A DNA stretch of 64,000 bases from Chromatiaceae bacterium (GCA_007693535.1 REDK01000093.1:29540-93539); one strand, 5' to 3'; positions 51,625 through 62,422 are shown, numbered from the stretch's first letter. The notes: generated by a model from the sequence alone, not told the origin. Numbers and translations are program-made.

Positions 51625-53574
51625 TTAGGCGGGGATCGGAATCGGCACCCGCAAGGCGGCGGCAATCGCGCGCAGCAGTTCCGTCTCGGACTGCTGGATG
51701 CCAGCATGGCTGACGGTGGCAATCAGCGCCCGGACCAACCGTTCCTGGTCTGCCGGGCGCAGCGCGGCCAGCCGCTCTAGGGCGCGGTCGAGGCGCCGCG
51801 GCCAGTCGGCAGCGCTGAGTGGCGACGACGCCTCGTGTTCCAGCCCCAGCGTATCCAGGCCGACCCGCAGCGCGGCGGTCGCAGCGGCCGGATCACCCGG
51901 ACGACCATGGATGGCAAGCAGTATCAGCAGGTCGCGAACGGCTGGCTGCCGAGCAGACAGACGCGCACTGCCCGGGGCGCCGCTTGCGCCCGGATGCAGT
52001 ACGTCGCGCACCTGCGCGGCCAGCAGACGGGCAAGCACATACTCGAACACCTCCACCCGCCCGTCGGCATGAATCAGACGCTCGACCAGTTCCAGCAGCC
52101 GCTGCAGCTCCACCGCCGGACGCCGCCGCAGGCTTGGAAAGGCGATCTCCAGCAGCGGCAGACGCAGGGTTGGGGTCAACCTGGGAACCGCCCCGAGCAG
52201 GTTGTTCAAGCGCCGTTCGCTGTCCAGGCCCATGGTCTGGGCCACCAGCAACAGTTGCCGGTCGCGGATATCCGCATCCGAGTCGATCAACAGGTAGCAG
52301 ACCACCTCGATCACCCATTCGTCGCTCCTCGCCGCCCGCGCTAGCACCCCGGGCAGCGCCTCGACCAGGCGTGCGGCAGCGGCCATCTGCTCCGGCCGGG
52401 GACGACCGATGCGGGCGCTGATGCGATCGGCATCCAGGGCCAACCGTGGCGGCGCCAGGCCCGCGCCCAAGCGGCTGGCCAGCGCCCCGGACGCGCCGTT
52501 GCCTACCCTTGCCAGCCCCGGCATCTCCGGCGTCTCCAGGGCCAGCGGATGCCGGACCAGGTACTGGCGCAGCGATGCCAGCTCGCTGGACTCGAAGTCC
52601 GGCTCGATAGCGCGGATGCGCTCGACCAGCGGTGGATGGGTAGCCAGGAAACGCTGCTGGAACCCGGCGGCAAACAGCATATGACTGATCTCTTCACTAT
52701 TGGCGGTCAATACCGAGCCGCTGCCCAATGCGACGATCTTCTTCAGCGCCCCGGCGATCCCGGCCGGCTCACGGGTGAACTGTACCGCCGAGGCATCCGC
52801 CAGATACTCGCGCTGCCGCGCCACCGAGGCCTGGATCAGGCGCCCGAACAGTACCCCAATATAGCCGGTCACCAACAGGGCCATGCCCAGCCCCAACAAG
52901 GCGATCGTCGCCCTGCCACCACGCCCGTAGCGGACGCTCAACAGCAGCCGGCCGACCAGGGCCAGTGCCAGAATGCCGAATAACAGGCCAATCAGGCGCA
53001 CGTTGATGCGCATGTCGCCATTGAGGATGTGCGAGAACTCATGGGCGACGACCCCCTGCAGCTCAGCGCGGGTCAAATGCTGCAGGGCGCCGCGGGTCAC
53101 CGCGATGGCAGCATCGGCCGGGGCATAACCAGCCGCGAAGGCATTGATGCCGGCTTCGCGATCGAGCACATAGACCTCAGGCACCGGCACCCCAGCAGCA
53201 ATGGCCATCTCCTCGACCACGTTGCGCAGCCGCTGGTGCAGTGGGTCGCTGGTATCGGGGCTGACCAACACGCCGCCTAGGCCCTGCGCTACTACGCCGC
53301 CGCCCTGGCGCAGATCAACGATCCGATACAGGCTGGCCAGCCCGATGGCCACAGCGGTCGCCAACGAGGTCCAGGCTAGGAGCGGGAGGTTGTCCGCCAG
53401 GCGAGGCATTGACGACACCGGCCGCCCGGAGATGGCATCGGTACGCACCCAGCCGAAACCGGCCAGCACCACCAGATCGACCACCAGGATGATGCAGAAC
53501 ACCGCGAGTACGAACAGCAATACCAGCCGCCGCGCCCGCCACCGCGCCCGTTCCTGTTGCTCGAAGAAGTTCAT
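51625..53574 (-). CDS. M48 family metallopeptidase (HtpX-like) with long C-terminal extension
   Basis: MNFFEQQERARWRARRLVLLFVLAVFCIILVVDL; LQGVVAHEFSHILNGDMRINVRLIGLLFGI (HEFSH); EYLADASAVQFTREPAGIAGALKKI. Confidence 0.95.
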   Translation of the reverse strand: MNFFEQQERARWRARRLVLLFVLAVFCIILVVDLVVLAGFGWVRTDAISGRPVSSMPRLADNLPLLAWTSLATAVAIGLASLYRIVDLRQGGGVVAQGLGGVLVSPDTSDPLHQRLRNVVEEMAIAAGVPVPEVYVLDREAGINAFAAGYAPADAAIAVTRGALQHLTRAELQGVVAHEFSHILNGDMRINVRLIGLLFGILALALVGRLLLSVRYGRGGRATIALLGLGMALLVTGYIGVLFGRLIQASVARQREYLADASAVQFTREPAGIAGALKKIVALGSGSVLTANSEEISHMLFAAGFQQRFLATHPPLVERIRAIEPDFESSELASLRQYLVRHPLALETPEMPGLARVGNGASGALASRLGAGLAPPRLALDADRISARIGRPRPEQMAAAARLVEALPGVLARAARSDEWVIEVVCYLLIDSDADIRDRQLLLVAQTMGLDSERRLNNLLGAVPRLTPTLRLPLLEIAFPSLRRRPAVELQRLLELVERLIHADGRVEVFEYVLARLLAAQVRDVLHPGASGAPGSARLSARQPAVRDLLILLAIHGRPGDPAAATAALRVGLDTLGLEHEASSPLSAADWPRRLDRALERLAALRPADQERLVRALIATVSHAGIQQSETELLRAIAAALRVPIPIPA

Positions 53575-53605
53575 CGACCCACCTGACACAGCAGCGGCAG
53601 GTCGC

Positions 53606-54199
53606 TCAGGAAAACGCGATCGACACCGCTTCGCGCTTCTGCGGCATTTCGATCGACAGCGATTCCGCCGGCCCGAAGCCGAACCGTCCGGCGATCAGGT
53701 TGTTGGGGAACACCTCGCGCTGATTGTTGTAGGCAAGCACGGCGTCGTTGAAGGCTTGGCGGGCATAGGCGACGCGGTTCTCTGTACTCACCAGTTCCTC
53801 GGAGAGCTGCATCATAGTCTGGTTGGCCTTGAGATCCGGATAGGACTCCGACAGCGCAAACAGCCGCCCCAGTGCACCCGCTACCCCCTGCTCAGACTGG
53901 GCCAGCCGCTGTACCGCCTGGGCATTGCCGGGATCGGCAGCAAGCTGCCGCAGGCTGCCGACGGCCTGATGCCGCGCGGCGATCACTGCCTCCAGCGTCT
54001 CGCGCTCGTGCGTCATATAGCGCTCGGCCACCTTGACCAGGTTCGGGATCAGGTCGTAGCGGCGGGTGAGCTGCACATCGATCTGGGCGAAGGCATTGTG
54101 GTAGCGATTGCGGGCGGTGACTAGACCGTTGTAGACGGCGATAGCCGTCACCGTCAGCACGACCAGCATGAGGAGCAGGACCAGGACGAGCCATAACAT
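53606..54199 (-). CDS. lemA: LemA family protein
   Basis: VYNGLVTARNRYHNAFAQIDVQLTRRYDLIPNLVKVAERYMTHERETLEAVIAAR; FNDAVLAYNNQREVFPNNLIAGRFGF. Confidence 0.96.
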   Translation of the reverse strand: MLWLVLVLLLMLVVLTVTAIAVYNGLVTARNRYHNAFAQIDVQLTRRYDLIPNLVKVAERYMTHERETLEAVIAARHQAVGSLRQLAADPGNAQAVQRLAQSEQGVAGALGRLFALSESYPDLKANQTMMQLSEELVSTENRVAYARQAFNDAVLAYNNQREVFPNNLIAGRFGFGPAESLSIEMPQKREAVSIAFS

Positions 54200-54425
54200 C
54201 GCACGGTCTCCAGGCTGGCGCCGGATCGGAACCCGGCGCACCGAGGGGCAACTCGCGGGGCAACATGGGCGGGGCAACATCGAACTCACCGCAGACGGGC
54301 ACAACGACCATCTGCGGCGACATCCGCGCCAAGGCTAACACAGCCTGCATCCTGTGGACTTGGCGGCGCTGGCGCTGCCCGCTGCGTTGTTCGCTTGCCT
54401 GTTTGTGGCCCGGGAGGACACCCGC

Positions 54426-55214
54426 TCAGCCAAGGCCAGTCCCGGCACGGCCGGTCCGCGCCCATAAGAACTCGGCGATATGCAGACAGCGCAGATCCAG
54501 CCCCGCCTTGCCCGCGGTGCCCTCCAGGTTCATCAGACAACCCAGGTCCTGGCTGACCAGCAGGCCAGCACCAGTGGCAGCGATCGCGGCAACCTTGTCA
54601 GCGGCCATCGCGGCGGCGATCTCGGGCACCTTGACGGCAAAGGTACCACCAAAGCCACAGCATTCATGGGCATGATCCGGCTCCAGCAGCCGCACTCCGG
54701 CAAGCTGGCCCAGCAGGCGCACAGCGGCCGGCGCCACTCCGATCTCACGCCGTGCCGAACAGGATTGATGCAGGGCCAGGGTCAGCGGCGGCCCCTGATC
54801 GATCAGGCGCACACCGAGAACGGTATCGAGGAATTCGCAGAGTTCAAAGACCCGTCCGGCGAGCTGGCGGGCGGCGGCCGCGGCATCAGTACCGGCGAAT
54901 AGCCGCGGATAATGCACCCTCAGCATGCCGGCACAGGAGGCCGAGGGCACCACCACCGGCGCGGTGCCCGCCAGCGCGACGAGCTGTCGGCGCGCGACCG
55001 TCTGGGCTGCGCGCCGATAACCGGAATTCCAGGCCGGCTGCCCGCAGCAGGTCTGCCCCGCGGGCAGCCGCACGCGCACGCCGGCGGCCTGCAGGAGCTG
55101 CACCGCAGCCATCCCGGCGGCCGGCGCCAGCAGATCCAGCAGACAGGTACCGAACAGCAGGACCTCGACGGGTCGCGACGAGGGCCTGTCGGCGCAGACC
55201 GGGGACGGATGCAT
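54426..55214 (-). CDS. (Fe-S)-binding protein, LutA/YkgE-like (CCG domains)
   Basis: VEVLLFGTCLLDLLAPAAGMAAVQLLQAAGVRVRLPAGQTCCGQPAWNSGY; ECCGFGGTFAVKVPEIAAAMAADKV; start codon uncertain. Confidence 0.9.
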   Translation of the reverse strand: MHPSPVCADRPSSRPVEVLLFGTCLLDLLAPAAGMAAVQLLQAAGVRVRLPAGQTCCGQPAWNSGYRRAAQTVARRQLVALAGTAPVVVPSASCAGMLRVHYPRLFAGTDAAAAARQLAGRVFELCEFLDTVLGVRLIDQGPPLTLALHQSCSARREIGVAPAAVRLLGQLAGVRLLEPDHAHECCGFGGTFAVKVPEIAAAMAADKVAAIAATGAGLLVSQDLGCLMNLEGTAGKAGLDLRCLHIAEFLWARTGRAGTGLG

Positions 55215-55240
55215 CTGGGTCAGAGCGCTGAGGTTTGCTG

Positions 55241-55382
55241 AGCGTTTAGGCCAATCTGCGGCGTTTGTCCGGTCCTGGGGTATCGCATCCAGCCGCGGCG
55301 CCCGATCTGGCCGCGATCATGGGGCCTGGCAGGCTTGGCCTGAACAACCGGGCCAAGGTCGTTCTTGGCCTGGCTAAACGCT
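55241..55382 (-). ncRNA. Candidate structured RNA / inverted-repeat-bounded element upstream of lutA-like gene
   Basis: AGCGTTTAG...GCCAA and TTGGCCTAAACGCT pair across ~142 nt (small bulge); internal GGCCAAG-AACGAC-CTTGGCC and CGCGGC-N10-GCCGCG stems. Confidence 0.35.
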
Positions 55383-55408
55383 AACTACCAAGGATAACGG
55401 TAATGAAA

Positions 55409-55450
55409 AGGCCGGCGGATCGGCGTCTATAGACGCCGATCCGCCGGCCT
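55409..55450 (-). terminator. Perfect 42-bp palindrome; likely rlpA intrinsic terminator
   Basis: AGGCCGGCGGATCGGCGTCTA|TAGACGCCGATCCGCCGGCCT; TTT follows on the minus strand. Confidence 0.7.
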
Positions 55451-55473
55451 GGATGTCAACCTGCGGCCGGCTT

Positions 55474-55502
55474 GGGAAACACTGAAGGGTTCAGCATTTC
55501 CC
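55474..55502 (-). terminator. Stem-loop downstream of rlpA, related to the 8188 hairpin
   Basis: Minus strand GGGAAATGCTGAACCCTTCAGTGTTTCCC. Confidence 0.55.
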
Positions 55503-55550
55503 ACGGCGCGGTGCTGATTTCAGACAGGATGCCCAGTAATCAGCAGCTCA

Positions 55551-55946
55551 TCAAGTCCCTTGCCGGCCGGGGATACTGAGCACCTCCACCTTCACCGAGG
55601 TGATCCCGCGGCGGATGATGCCGAGTTCGGACGCGGCGGCCCGGGAGAGGTCGATCACGCGCCCACGCACGAAGGGGCCGCGGTCATTGATCCGGACGTC
55701 CACGCTGCGGCCGGTGCGCTTGTCGGTCACTCGTACTTCAGTGCCCATGGGCAGATGGCGGTGGGCGGCGGTGATCCGGTTTTTATTGTAAACCTGGCCG
55801 CTCGCGGTACGACGACCGTGCAGACTGTCGTGATAATAGGAGGCGACACCGGTCTGGACTTGACCGGGGCGGGCGGCCAGCAGCGGGGTGGAAATGCCAC
55901 CGAGGAGGGCGGCAGCTAGAAAAAGTCGGGCGGTCTTGTTCATCAT
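55551..55946 (-). CDS. rlpA: RlpA-like septal ring lytic transglycosylase, DPBB domain only
   Basis: Internal start [96 protein letters not shown]. Confidence 0.94.
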   Translation of the reverse strand: MMNKTARLFLAAALLGGISTPLLAARPGQVQTGVASYYHDSLHGRRTASGQVYNKNRITAAHRHLPMGTEVRVTDKRTGRSVDVRINDRGPFVRGRVIDLSRAAASELGIIRRGITSVKVEVLSIPGRQGT

Positions 55947-56323
55947 GAGGTCTCGTCGATGGCGCCCGCGCAACGCGGCGTCTCGGGCGATGTGGCTGAA
56001 CGATGACGCCAGTATAAGTGAAAACCCGAATACGGGAAAACCCTCATGCAGCAGCGGTGGAACGTGCGGCCCGCTTGCCCCCGCCTTGACAGACCTCTGA
56101 TGTGCGCTCATATTTTTTTCTATTTCAATAGCTTGCGGCATGTATGCCGGCCTGCCGGAGGCACTGCACGCGCCCCGGATTGCTTCAGAGCATGTCGAAT
56201 CAGCCATTGATTTTCAAGGTTGCATTGCCGACGAACGGCAAGGGTCGATGCCTCGTGCCAGTCCACCGGTTGGCTGCTTCGGCGCGGTTGCAGCGCCTGC
56301 CCCGACCCCGCCTGCGGGCACGG

Positions 56324-58423
56324 TTACCTGACCTTCATCCCGGGCTCGGCCCCGCTGTCCGGTGCAAGCAGGAAGATATCCTGGCCGCCAGGACCGGCTG
56401 CCAGAACCATCCCCTCGGAGACCCCGAAACGCATCCGGCGCGCGGCCAGGTTGGCCACCATCACCGTCAGCCGACCCACCAGTTGCGCCGGTTCGTAGGC
56501 CTGGCGGATGCCGGCGAAGACGGTCCGGGTCTCGCCGCCGAGGTCCAGGGTCAGGCGCAGAAGCTTGTCGGCCCCGGTCACGTGCTCCGCGGCACTGATC
56601 CGGGCGATGCGCAGATCGACCCTGGCAAAGGTCTCGAAGTCGATAGTGGCGGCAAGTGGATCGCTGGCCAGATGCCGGCCGCCCGCCGCCCCCCCGTGCG
56701 ACCCGTCGGCCGTGCCTGCGGCATCGGCACTGGCCTGCAGGTCTACTCTGGCGGCGGCCAGCAACGCGCTGATCCGCGCCGGTTCGATCCGGGTCATCAG
56801 CGGCTGGAACGGCGCGATCGCATGGTCCAGCAAGGGCTGCGCCAGGGCCGCCCAGGTCAACGGCCCGCTCCCCAGGAAGGTCTCCGCCTGCGCCGCCGTC
56901 CCCGGCAGGATCGGTCGCAGCCAGCCGATCAGCAGCCGAAACAGATTGAGGCCCTGGGTACAGACCGCCTGCAGGTCGGCGGCGCGCTCCGGTTGCTTGG
57001 CCAGGACCCAGGGGGCCTGCGCGTCGATGTACTGATTGGCGCGGTCGGCCACCGCCATGATCTCGCGGACCGCCCGGCTGTATTCACGCCGCTCGTAGGC
57101 ATCGGCAATGCCGGCACCGGCGGCGGCACAGGCAGCGAACAGGTCGGGGTCCGGCAGGGTCGCCGCCAGTCGCCCGGCAAAGCGCTTATGGATGAAGCCG
57201 GCGGTGCGACTGGCGAGATTGACCACCTTGCCCACCAGATCGGCATTGACCCGGGCCTGGAAGTCCTCCAGGTTGAGGTCGATGTCATCGACCCCGGGTC
57301 CGAGCTTGGCCGCGAAGTAATAGCGCAGGTATTCCGGATTGAGCTGTTCCAGATAGGTGCGGGCCTTGATGAAGGTGCCGCGGGACTTGGACATCTTCTG
57401 CCCGTCCACCGTCAGGAAGCCATGGGCAAAGACCGCAGTTGGGGTACGAAAGCCAGCCCCGTGCAGCATCGCCGGCCAGAACAGGGCGTGAAAATAGATG
57501 ATGTCCTTGCCAATGAAATGGTACAGCTCAGCCTGGCTATCGCTGGCCCAGAAGTCGTCGAAGTCCAGCCCGGCAGCGCGCCCGCCGGGGCTGTCACAGA
57601 GGTTGCGAAAGCTGGCCATGTAGCCGATCGGGGCGTCCAGCCAGACATAGAAGAACTTGCCTGGCTGCTCCGGGATCGGAAAGCCGAAATAGGGCGCGTC
57701 GCGCGAGATGTCCCATTCCTGCAGCCCGGCCGTGAACCATTCATCAAGCTTATTTGCGACCTGGAGTTGCAGGGTGCCGGCCCGGGTCCAGGTCCGCAGC
57801 ATCTCCTCGAAGTCGCTGAGACGGAAAAAGAAATGCTCCGATTCGCGCTGCTCCGGCACGGCCCCGGAGAGGGCCGAGCGCGGGTTCCCGAGTTCGGCCG
57901 GCGAGTAGCTGGCACCACACACCTCGCAATTGTCACCATATTGATCCGGCGCCCCGCACTTGGGGCAGTTGCCGATGATGAAGCGATCCGGCAGGAACAT
58001 CTCCTCGACCGGATCATAGGCCTGCGCGATGGTGCGCTGGATGATGTGCCCGCGCTCGCGATTGCGGGTATAGATCAGGGTCGCGAAATGGCGATTCTCG
58101 TCGGAATGGGTGGAATGGTAGTTATCGAAGCCGATGCGGAAATCGGCAAAATCGGCCTGATGTTCTTGTGCCATGCGCGCGATCAGCGCCTCCGGCGTGA
58201 TCCCCTCGGCACGGGCGCGCAGCATGATCGGCGTGCCATGGGCATCGTCGGCACAGACATACCAGCAGTCGTGGCCGCGCATCTTCTGGAAGCGCGCCCA
58301 GATGTCGGTCTGGATGTACTCCACCATGTGCCCGAGGTGGATCGGGCCGTTGGCATAAGGCAGCGCACTGGTGATCAAAATCGAGCGACGCGGCGCGGCG
58401 GCAGAATCGTCAGGCTGAGTCAT
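56324..58423 (-). CDS. metG: Methionyl-tRNA synthetase
   Basis: [60 protein letters not shown]-terminal tRNA-binding domain. Confidence 0.97.
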   Translation of the reverse strand: MTQPDDSAAAPRRSILITSALPYANGPIHLGHMVEYIQTDIWARFQKMRGHDCWYVCADDAHGTPIMLRARAEGITPEALIARMAQEHQADFADFRIGFDNYHSTHSDENRHFATLIYTRNRERGHIIQRTIAQAYDPVEEMFLPDRFIIGNCPKCGAPDQYGDNCEVCGASYSPAELGNPRSALSGAVPEQRESEHFFFRLSDFEEMLRTWTRAGTLQLQVANKLDEWFTAGLQEWDISRDAPYFGFPIPEQPGKFFYVWLDAPIGYMASFRNLCDSPGGRAAGLDFDDFWASDSQAELYHFIGKDIIYFHALFWPAMLHGAGFRTPTAVFAHGFLTVDGQKMSKSRGTFIKARTYLEQLNPEYLRYYFAAKLGPGVDDIDLNLEDFQARVNADLVGKVVNLASRTAGFIHKRFAGRLAATLPDPDLFAACAAAGAGIADAYERREYSRAVREIMAVADRANQYIDAQAPWVLAKQPERAADLQAVCTQGLNLFRLLIGWLRPILPGTAAQAETFLGSGPLTWAALAQPLLDHAIAPFQPLMTRIEPARISALLAAARVDLQASADAAGTADGSHGGAAGGRHLASDPLAATIDFETFARVDLRIARISAAEHVTGADKLLRLTLDLGGETRTVFAGIRQAYEPAQLVGRLTVMVANLAARRMRFGVSEGMVLAAGPGGQDIFLLAPDSGAEPGMKVR

Positions 58424-58942
58424 GATGCGGATTCTTCAGGACAGGAGAGAAGGTCGGCAGCGGATCGGCGCGCGGGCCAAGCCATTCCGGGACGCGCACA
58501 ACGGCAGGCGGCCAGCGGACCAACCGGACCGACTGCCGGTCGCGGATGCAGAGCGGTCGGCCTGGATGCCGGCGCTCGCGGTCGGCGACCCTGACGAGCA
58601 ACCGGGGCTGGCGACCAAGCCCAAAAGGGCCCCGGTGCCGGCCAGCCGGCGGCACGCCGGCCCGCGTCGCGCCCCCGCCGATGCCCCGCCAACCTGTCAT
58701 CCTAGCATCTGCCCCGGCCGCGGCCATCCGGGCGGCCCGCCGTAACTTGAATTAGCATTCGCTGATACCAGTTCCCTGGCCAGCATCAGTCCCGCGGTGC
58801 TGGATGCGGCCGCGCGCCTCGCGCAACCAGGCCGCCCGGTGCTCGCTGCTGACCAGCGCCACCTCGCTGCACCGGCCGCCGCCAGCGGCGTGCCATAGCC
58901 GACCGACGCCCCACCCGGGCGCCCTACGACGGAGTCAACCCC

Positions 58943-60034
58943 ATGTCTGAATTGACCAAAGAAGCCATCGAAACCGTCCTCAAGGAGTATGTGGAACCAC
59001 ACCTAGGACGCGATCTGGTCGCGGCCAAGGTGGTGCGCGGTATCGACATCGAGGGCGACCAGGTCCGGGTCAGGGTGACGCTCGGCTTCCCCTGCGACGG
59101 CATCAAGGAGGCCCTGACAACGACCCTGCAGGAGCGCGTCGCGGCGGTCCCCGGCGTCGCCATGGCGCAGGTGGACCTCGACTGGGAGGTGCGAGCGCAC
59201 TCGGTGCAGAAGTCCCTGAAGCCGATCGATAATGTCAAGAACATCATCGCGGTGGCCTCCGGCAAGGGAGGCGTCGGCAAGTCCACCACGGCAGTCAATC
59301 TGGCCCTGGCGCTGGCCGCCGAGGGGGCTAAGGTAGGCATCCTCGACGCCGACATCTACGGCCCGTCCCAGCCGCGTATGCTCGGCATCACTGGTAAGCC
59401 CGAGTCGCTCGACGGCAAGAGCCTGGAGCCGATGACGAGCTACGGCCTGCAGGCGATGTCGATCGGCTTCCTCATCGAGGAAGAGACGCCGATGATCTGG
59501 CGTGGACCGATGGTCACCCAAGCCCTGGAGCAGCTACTGAACGACACCAACTGGGCCGACCTGGACTATTTGGTCATCGACCTGCCCCCAGGCACCGGTG
59601 ACACCCAGTTGACCCTGGCGCAGAAGGTACCGGTCTCCGGGGCGGTGATCGTCACCACGCCCCAGGACATCGCCCTGCTGGATGCCCGCAAGGGGTTGAA
59701 GATGTTCCAGAAGGTCGAGGTGCCGGTGCTTGGCATCGTGGAGAACATGTCGATCCATATCTGCTCCAACTGCGGCCACGAGGAATATATCTTCGGTCAG
59801 GGTGGCGGGGCCGCCATGTCCGAGCAGTACGGGGTGCAACTGTTGGGCGCGTTGCCGCTGGACATCAAGATCCGCGAGGAGGCCGACAGCGGCAAGCCCA
59901 CGGTGGTGGCCGAGCCCGAGTCGCGCCTGAGCGCGATCTATCGCGAGATCGCACGCAAGACCGCCGCCCGACTGTCGCTGCAGGGCAAAGACTACGCGGC
60001 CAAGTTTCCACGTATCGTGATCCAGAACAACTGA
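58943..60034 (+). CDS. apbC: Iron-sulfur cluster carrier protein (Mrp/ApbC)
   Basis: N-terminal DUF59-like domain; IIAVASGKGGVGKSTTAVNLALALAAEGAKVGILDADIYGPSQPRMLG; ICSNCGHEEYIFGQGG. Confidence 0.96.
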   Translation: MSELTKEAIETVLKEYVEPHLGRDLVAAKVVRGIDIEGDQVRVRVTLGFPCDGIKEALTTTLQERVAAVPGVAMAQVDLDWEVRAHSVQKSLKPIDNVKNIIAVASGKGGVGKSTTAVNLALALAAEGAKVGILDADIYGPSQPRMLGITGKPESLDGKSLEPMTSYGLQAMSIGFLIEEETPMIWRGPMVTQALEQLLNDTNWADLDYLVIDLPPGTGDTQLTLAQKVPVSGAVIVTTPQDIALLDARKGLKMFQKVEVPVLGIVENMSIHICSNCGHEEYIFGQGGGAAMSEQYGVQLLGALPLDIKIREEADSGKPTVVAEPESRLSAIYREIARKTAARLSLQGKDYAAKFPRIVIQNN

Positions 60035-60174
60035 GGCCAGGGCCGGCAGCGGCCCCCAGAGCCGGCCAAGCCTTACCCAGTTGGTCGCACCCCCTGGGCG
60101 CCCGCCACGGCATCGGCAACCGCCGGCGCGCAGGCGACCCCGGCGCCCCCAGCCCAGCCAGCGAGGACCCCAGC

Positions 60175-60537
60175 ATGCCCACCCCGACCGAGCTGAATCT
60201 GCACCGCTCATCCCGGATTCTCGAGATCAGCTTCGATGACGGCACCCACTTCACCCTGCCGGTGGAGCTGTTGCGCGTCTACTCCCCCTCGGCCGAGGTC
60301 CAGGGTCATGGCCCGGGGCAGCGGGTCCTGCAGGTCGGCAAGGAAGAGGTCAACATCGACCGTATCGAACCGGTCGGCAACTATGCCGTCTGCCTCTTCT
60401 TCGACGACGAACACAACACCGGGATCTTCTCCTGGGAGTATCTGTACCAGCTCGGCCAGAACCAGGAAGAACTCTGGCGCGAGTATCTACACGAGCTGGA
60501 AAAGGCCGGCCACAAGCGCAAGCACCGCCCATCCTGA
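60175..60537 (+). CDS. DUF971 family protein
   Basis: MPTPTELNLHRSSRILEISFDDGTHFTLPVELLRVYSPSAEVQGHGPGQ; GIFSWEYLYQLG. Confidence 0.93.
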   Translation: MPTPTELNLHRSSRILEISFDDGTHFTLPVELLRVYSPSAEVQGHGPGQRVLQVGKEEVNIDRIEPVGNYAVCLFFDDEHNTGIFSWEYLYQLGQNQEELWREYLHELEKAGHKRKHRPS

Positions 60538-60708
60538 CCCGCCCCCCAGGCGCCCCCCAGGCGCCCCGCCGCACTCGCGGGTACCCGGCCCTGCGCACGA
60601 TTCCACGCGCCCGTGGTGCGCCCCCCGCGTCCATCCCGGCAGCGCCCCCACGCGCCGGCAGGTGCCGGAAACCAGGGCGCCACGGGCACCGGTTCCGTGT
60701 AAAATCTG

Positions 60709-61518
60709 ATGTCACCAACACCGCCAGCGCCCAGACCTATGTCCGACCCCAAGGATTCCGACCAGCCCGATCCGGATCGGGGAACCACCCACTTCGGCTA
60801 TCGGCAGGTACCGGTCGGCGAGAAGCAGGAGCGGGTGCGGGCGGTGTTCGATTCGGTCGCGACCCGCTACGACCTGATGAACGATCTGATGTCGCTCGGC
60901 ATCCATCGGCTCTGGAAGCGCCGCACCATCGAACTGGCCGGGGTGCGGCGCGGTCAGCGTGTACTGGACCTGGCCGCCGGCACCGGCGACCTGGCCGAGC
61001 GCTTCGCCAGCATCGTCGGTCCCGACGGGGCCGTGATCATGTCCGACATCAACGAGGCCATGCTCGGTCAGGGGCGGTCGCGGCTGGTCAGCGCCGGCGT
61101 CATCGGCAATCTCGACTATGTCCTGGCTAACGCCGAGCGCCTGCCCTTCGCCGACCACAGCTTCGATTGCGTCAGCATCGGCTTCGGGCTCCGCAATGTC
61201 ACCCACAAGCAGTACGCATTGAACGAGATGTTTCGGGTGCTGCGCCCGGGCGGTCGGGCCCTGGTCCTGGAGTTTTCCCATCCCACCGTGCGCCCGTTGG
61301 CCCGTGCCTACGACCTCTACTCCTTTACCGTCCTGCCGACCCTGGGACGACTGGTCACCGGCGATGCCGACAGCTATCGCTACCTGGCCGAGTCCATTCG
61401 TATGCATCCGGACCAGGAAACCCTGCGCGAGATGATGGAACAGGCCGGGCTGGAACGCTGCCAGTTCTACAACCTCACCGGCGGCATCGTCGCTATCCAC
61501 CGCGGGTACAAGTTGTGA
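60709..61518 (+). CDS. ubiE: Ubiquinone/menaquinone C-methyltransferase
   Basis: [76 protein letters not shown]. Confidence 0.97.
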   Translation: MSPTPPAPRPMSDPKDSDQPDPDRGTTHFGYRQVPVGEKQERVRAVFDSVATRYDLMNDLMSLGIHRLWKRRTIELAGVRRGQRVLDLAAGTGDLAERFASIVGPDGAVIMSDINEAMLGQGRSRLVSAGVIGNLDYVLANAERLPFADHSFDCVSIGFGLRNVTHKQYALNEMFRVLRPGGRALVLEFSHPTVRPLARAYDLYSFTVLPTLGRLVTGDADSYRYLAESIRMHPDQETLREMMEQAGLERCQFYNLTGGIVAIHRGYKL

Positions 61519-62225
61519 ACGACGACCTCGGCCTGCCGATCCCGGACGCGGTTCTCGCCGCCGCCGAGGCCGCCATCAATGCCCTGCTGCGGCTCGACCC
61601 GGAGGGCGCCGCCCGTCTCGGCCCGGTGGCCGGACGGGTGCTGCGGGTGGAGTTTACCGGCCTCGGCAGCCGCATCGACGTGGTCCCTGGCGAGCGGACC
61701 CTAGCCCTATTCGGCGATTACGGCTTCAGCGACGACGGCGACAGCGCCGCCGGCCCCGACTGCATCGTGCGCGCCACCCCCGCCGCGTTGCTGCGCATGA
61801 CCCTGGCCAAGCATCGCGAGGATGCCATCTTCGCCGGCAGCGTCCAGATCGAGGGCGACAATCGCCTCGCGCAAACCCTGGGCGAGGTCATCCATGGACT
61901 GGACATCGACTGGGAGGAGCAGCTTGCCCGCGTCGTCGGCGACACCCTGGCCCACCGCATCGGCGTTCAGGCCCGTGCCGGCGGGCGCTGGGCGCAGCGC
62001 ACCTCCGATGTGCTCACCGAGAACCTGCACGAGTATCTGATCGAGGAGTGGCGGCTGCTACCAGGTCCGACCGAACTGCAGGCGTTCTGCACCGACGTCG
62101 ATCTGGTACGTGACGGTATCGAGCGCCTCGAGGCCAGAGTCCTGCGCCTGGAGCGGCAGCGCCCCGCCGCCGGCGGCTCGCACGCCGACACCCGGACGAG
62201 CGGCCAGGAGACCGCCGACGATTAG
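61515..62225 (+). CDS. ubiJ: Ubiquinone biosynthesis accessory factor UbiJ (SCP2 domain)
   Basis: GTG start overlapping ubi[33 protein letters not shown] ... [35 protein letters not shown]; between ubiE and ubiB. Confidence 0.9.
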   Translation: MNDDLGLPIPDAVLAAAEAAINALLRLDPEGAARLGPVAGRVLRVEFTGLGSRIDVVPGERTLALFGDYGFSDDGDSAAGPDCIVRATPAALLRMTLAKHREDAIFAGSVQIEGDNRLAQTLGEVIHGLDIDWEEQLARVVGDTLAHRIGVQARAGGRWAQRTSDVLTENLHEYLIEEWRLLPGPTELQAFCTDVDLVRDGIERLEARVLRLERQRPAAGGSHADTRTSGQETADD

Positions 62226-62422
62226 CCAGGCCGAGCCGCCCGCCCAGACTGCACGATCGACGCGTCCCCCGGCAGCGACCCAGACAGCACGCCCGATGGA
62301 GTCCGAGAAAGGAGGACGCCAGGGCACTGTCCGATCATCTGAACGCCGATGGGCAGCCCCCATACCCCACCGGCATCGACTACCCATCCCGACCCGTCAT
62401 CCCTGCCCGCCGGCCCCTGCCC

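Noticed and set aside
56144-58594. 816-aa plus-strand ORF
   Set aside because: Antisense to metG, no recognisable domain, Arg/Gly/Gln-rich composition typical of GC-rich shadow ORFs.
60540-60567. Two tandem copies of CGCCCCCCAGG after the DUF971 gene
   Set aside because: Only two units in C-rich DNA; likely simple-sequence slippage.
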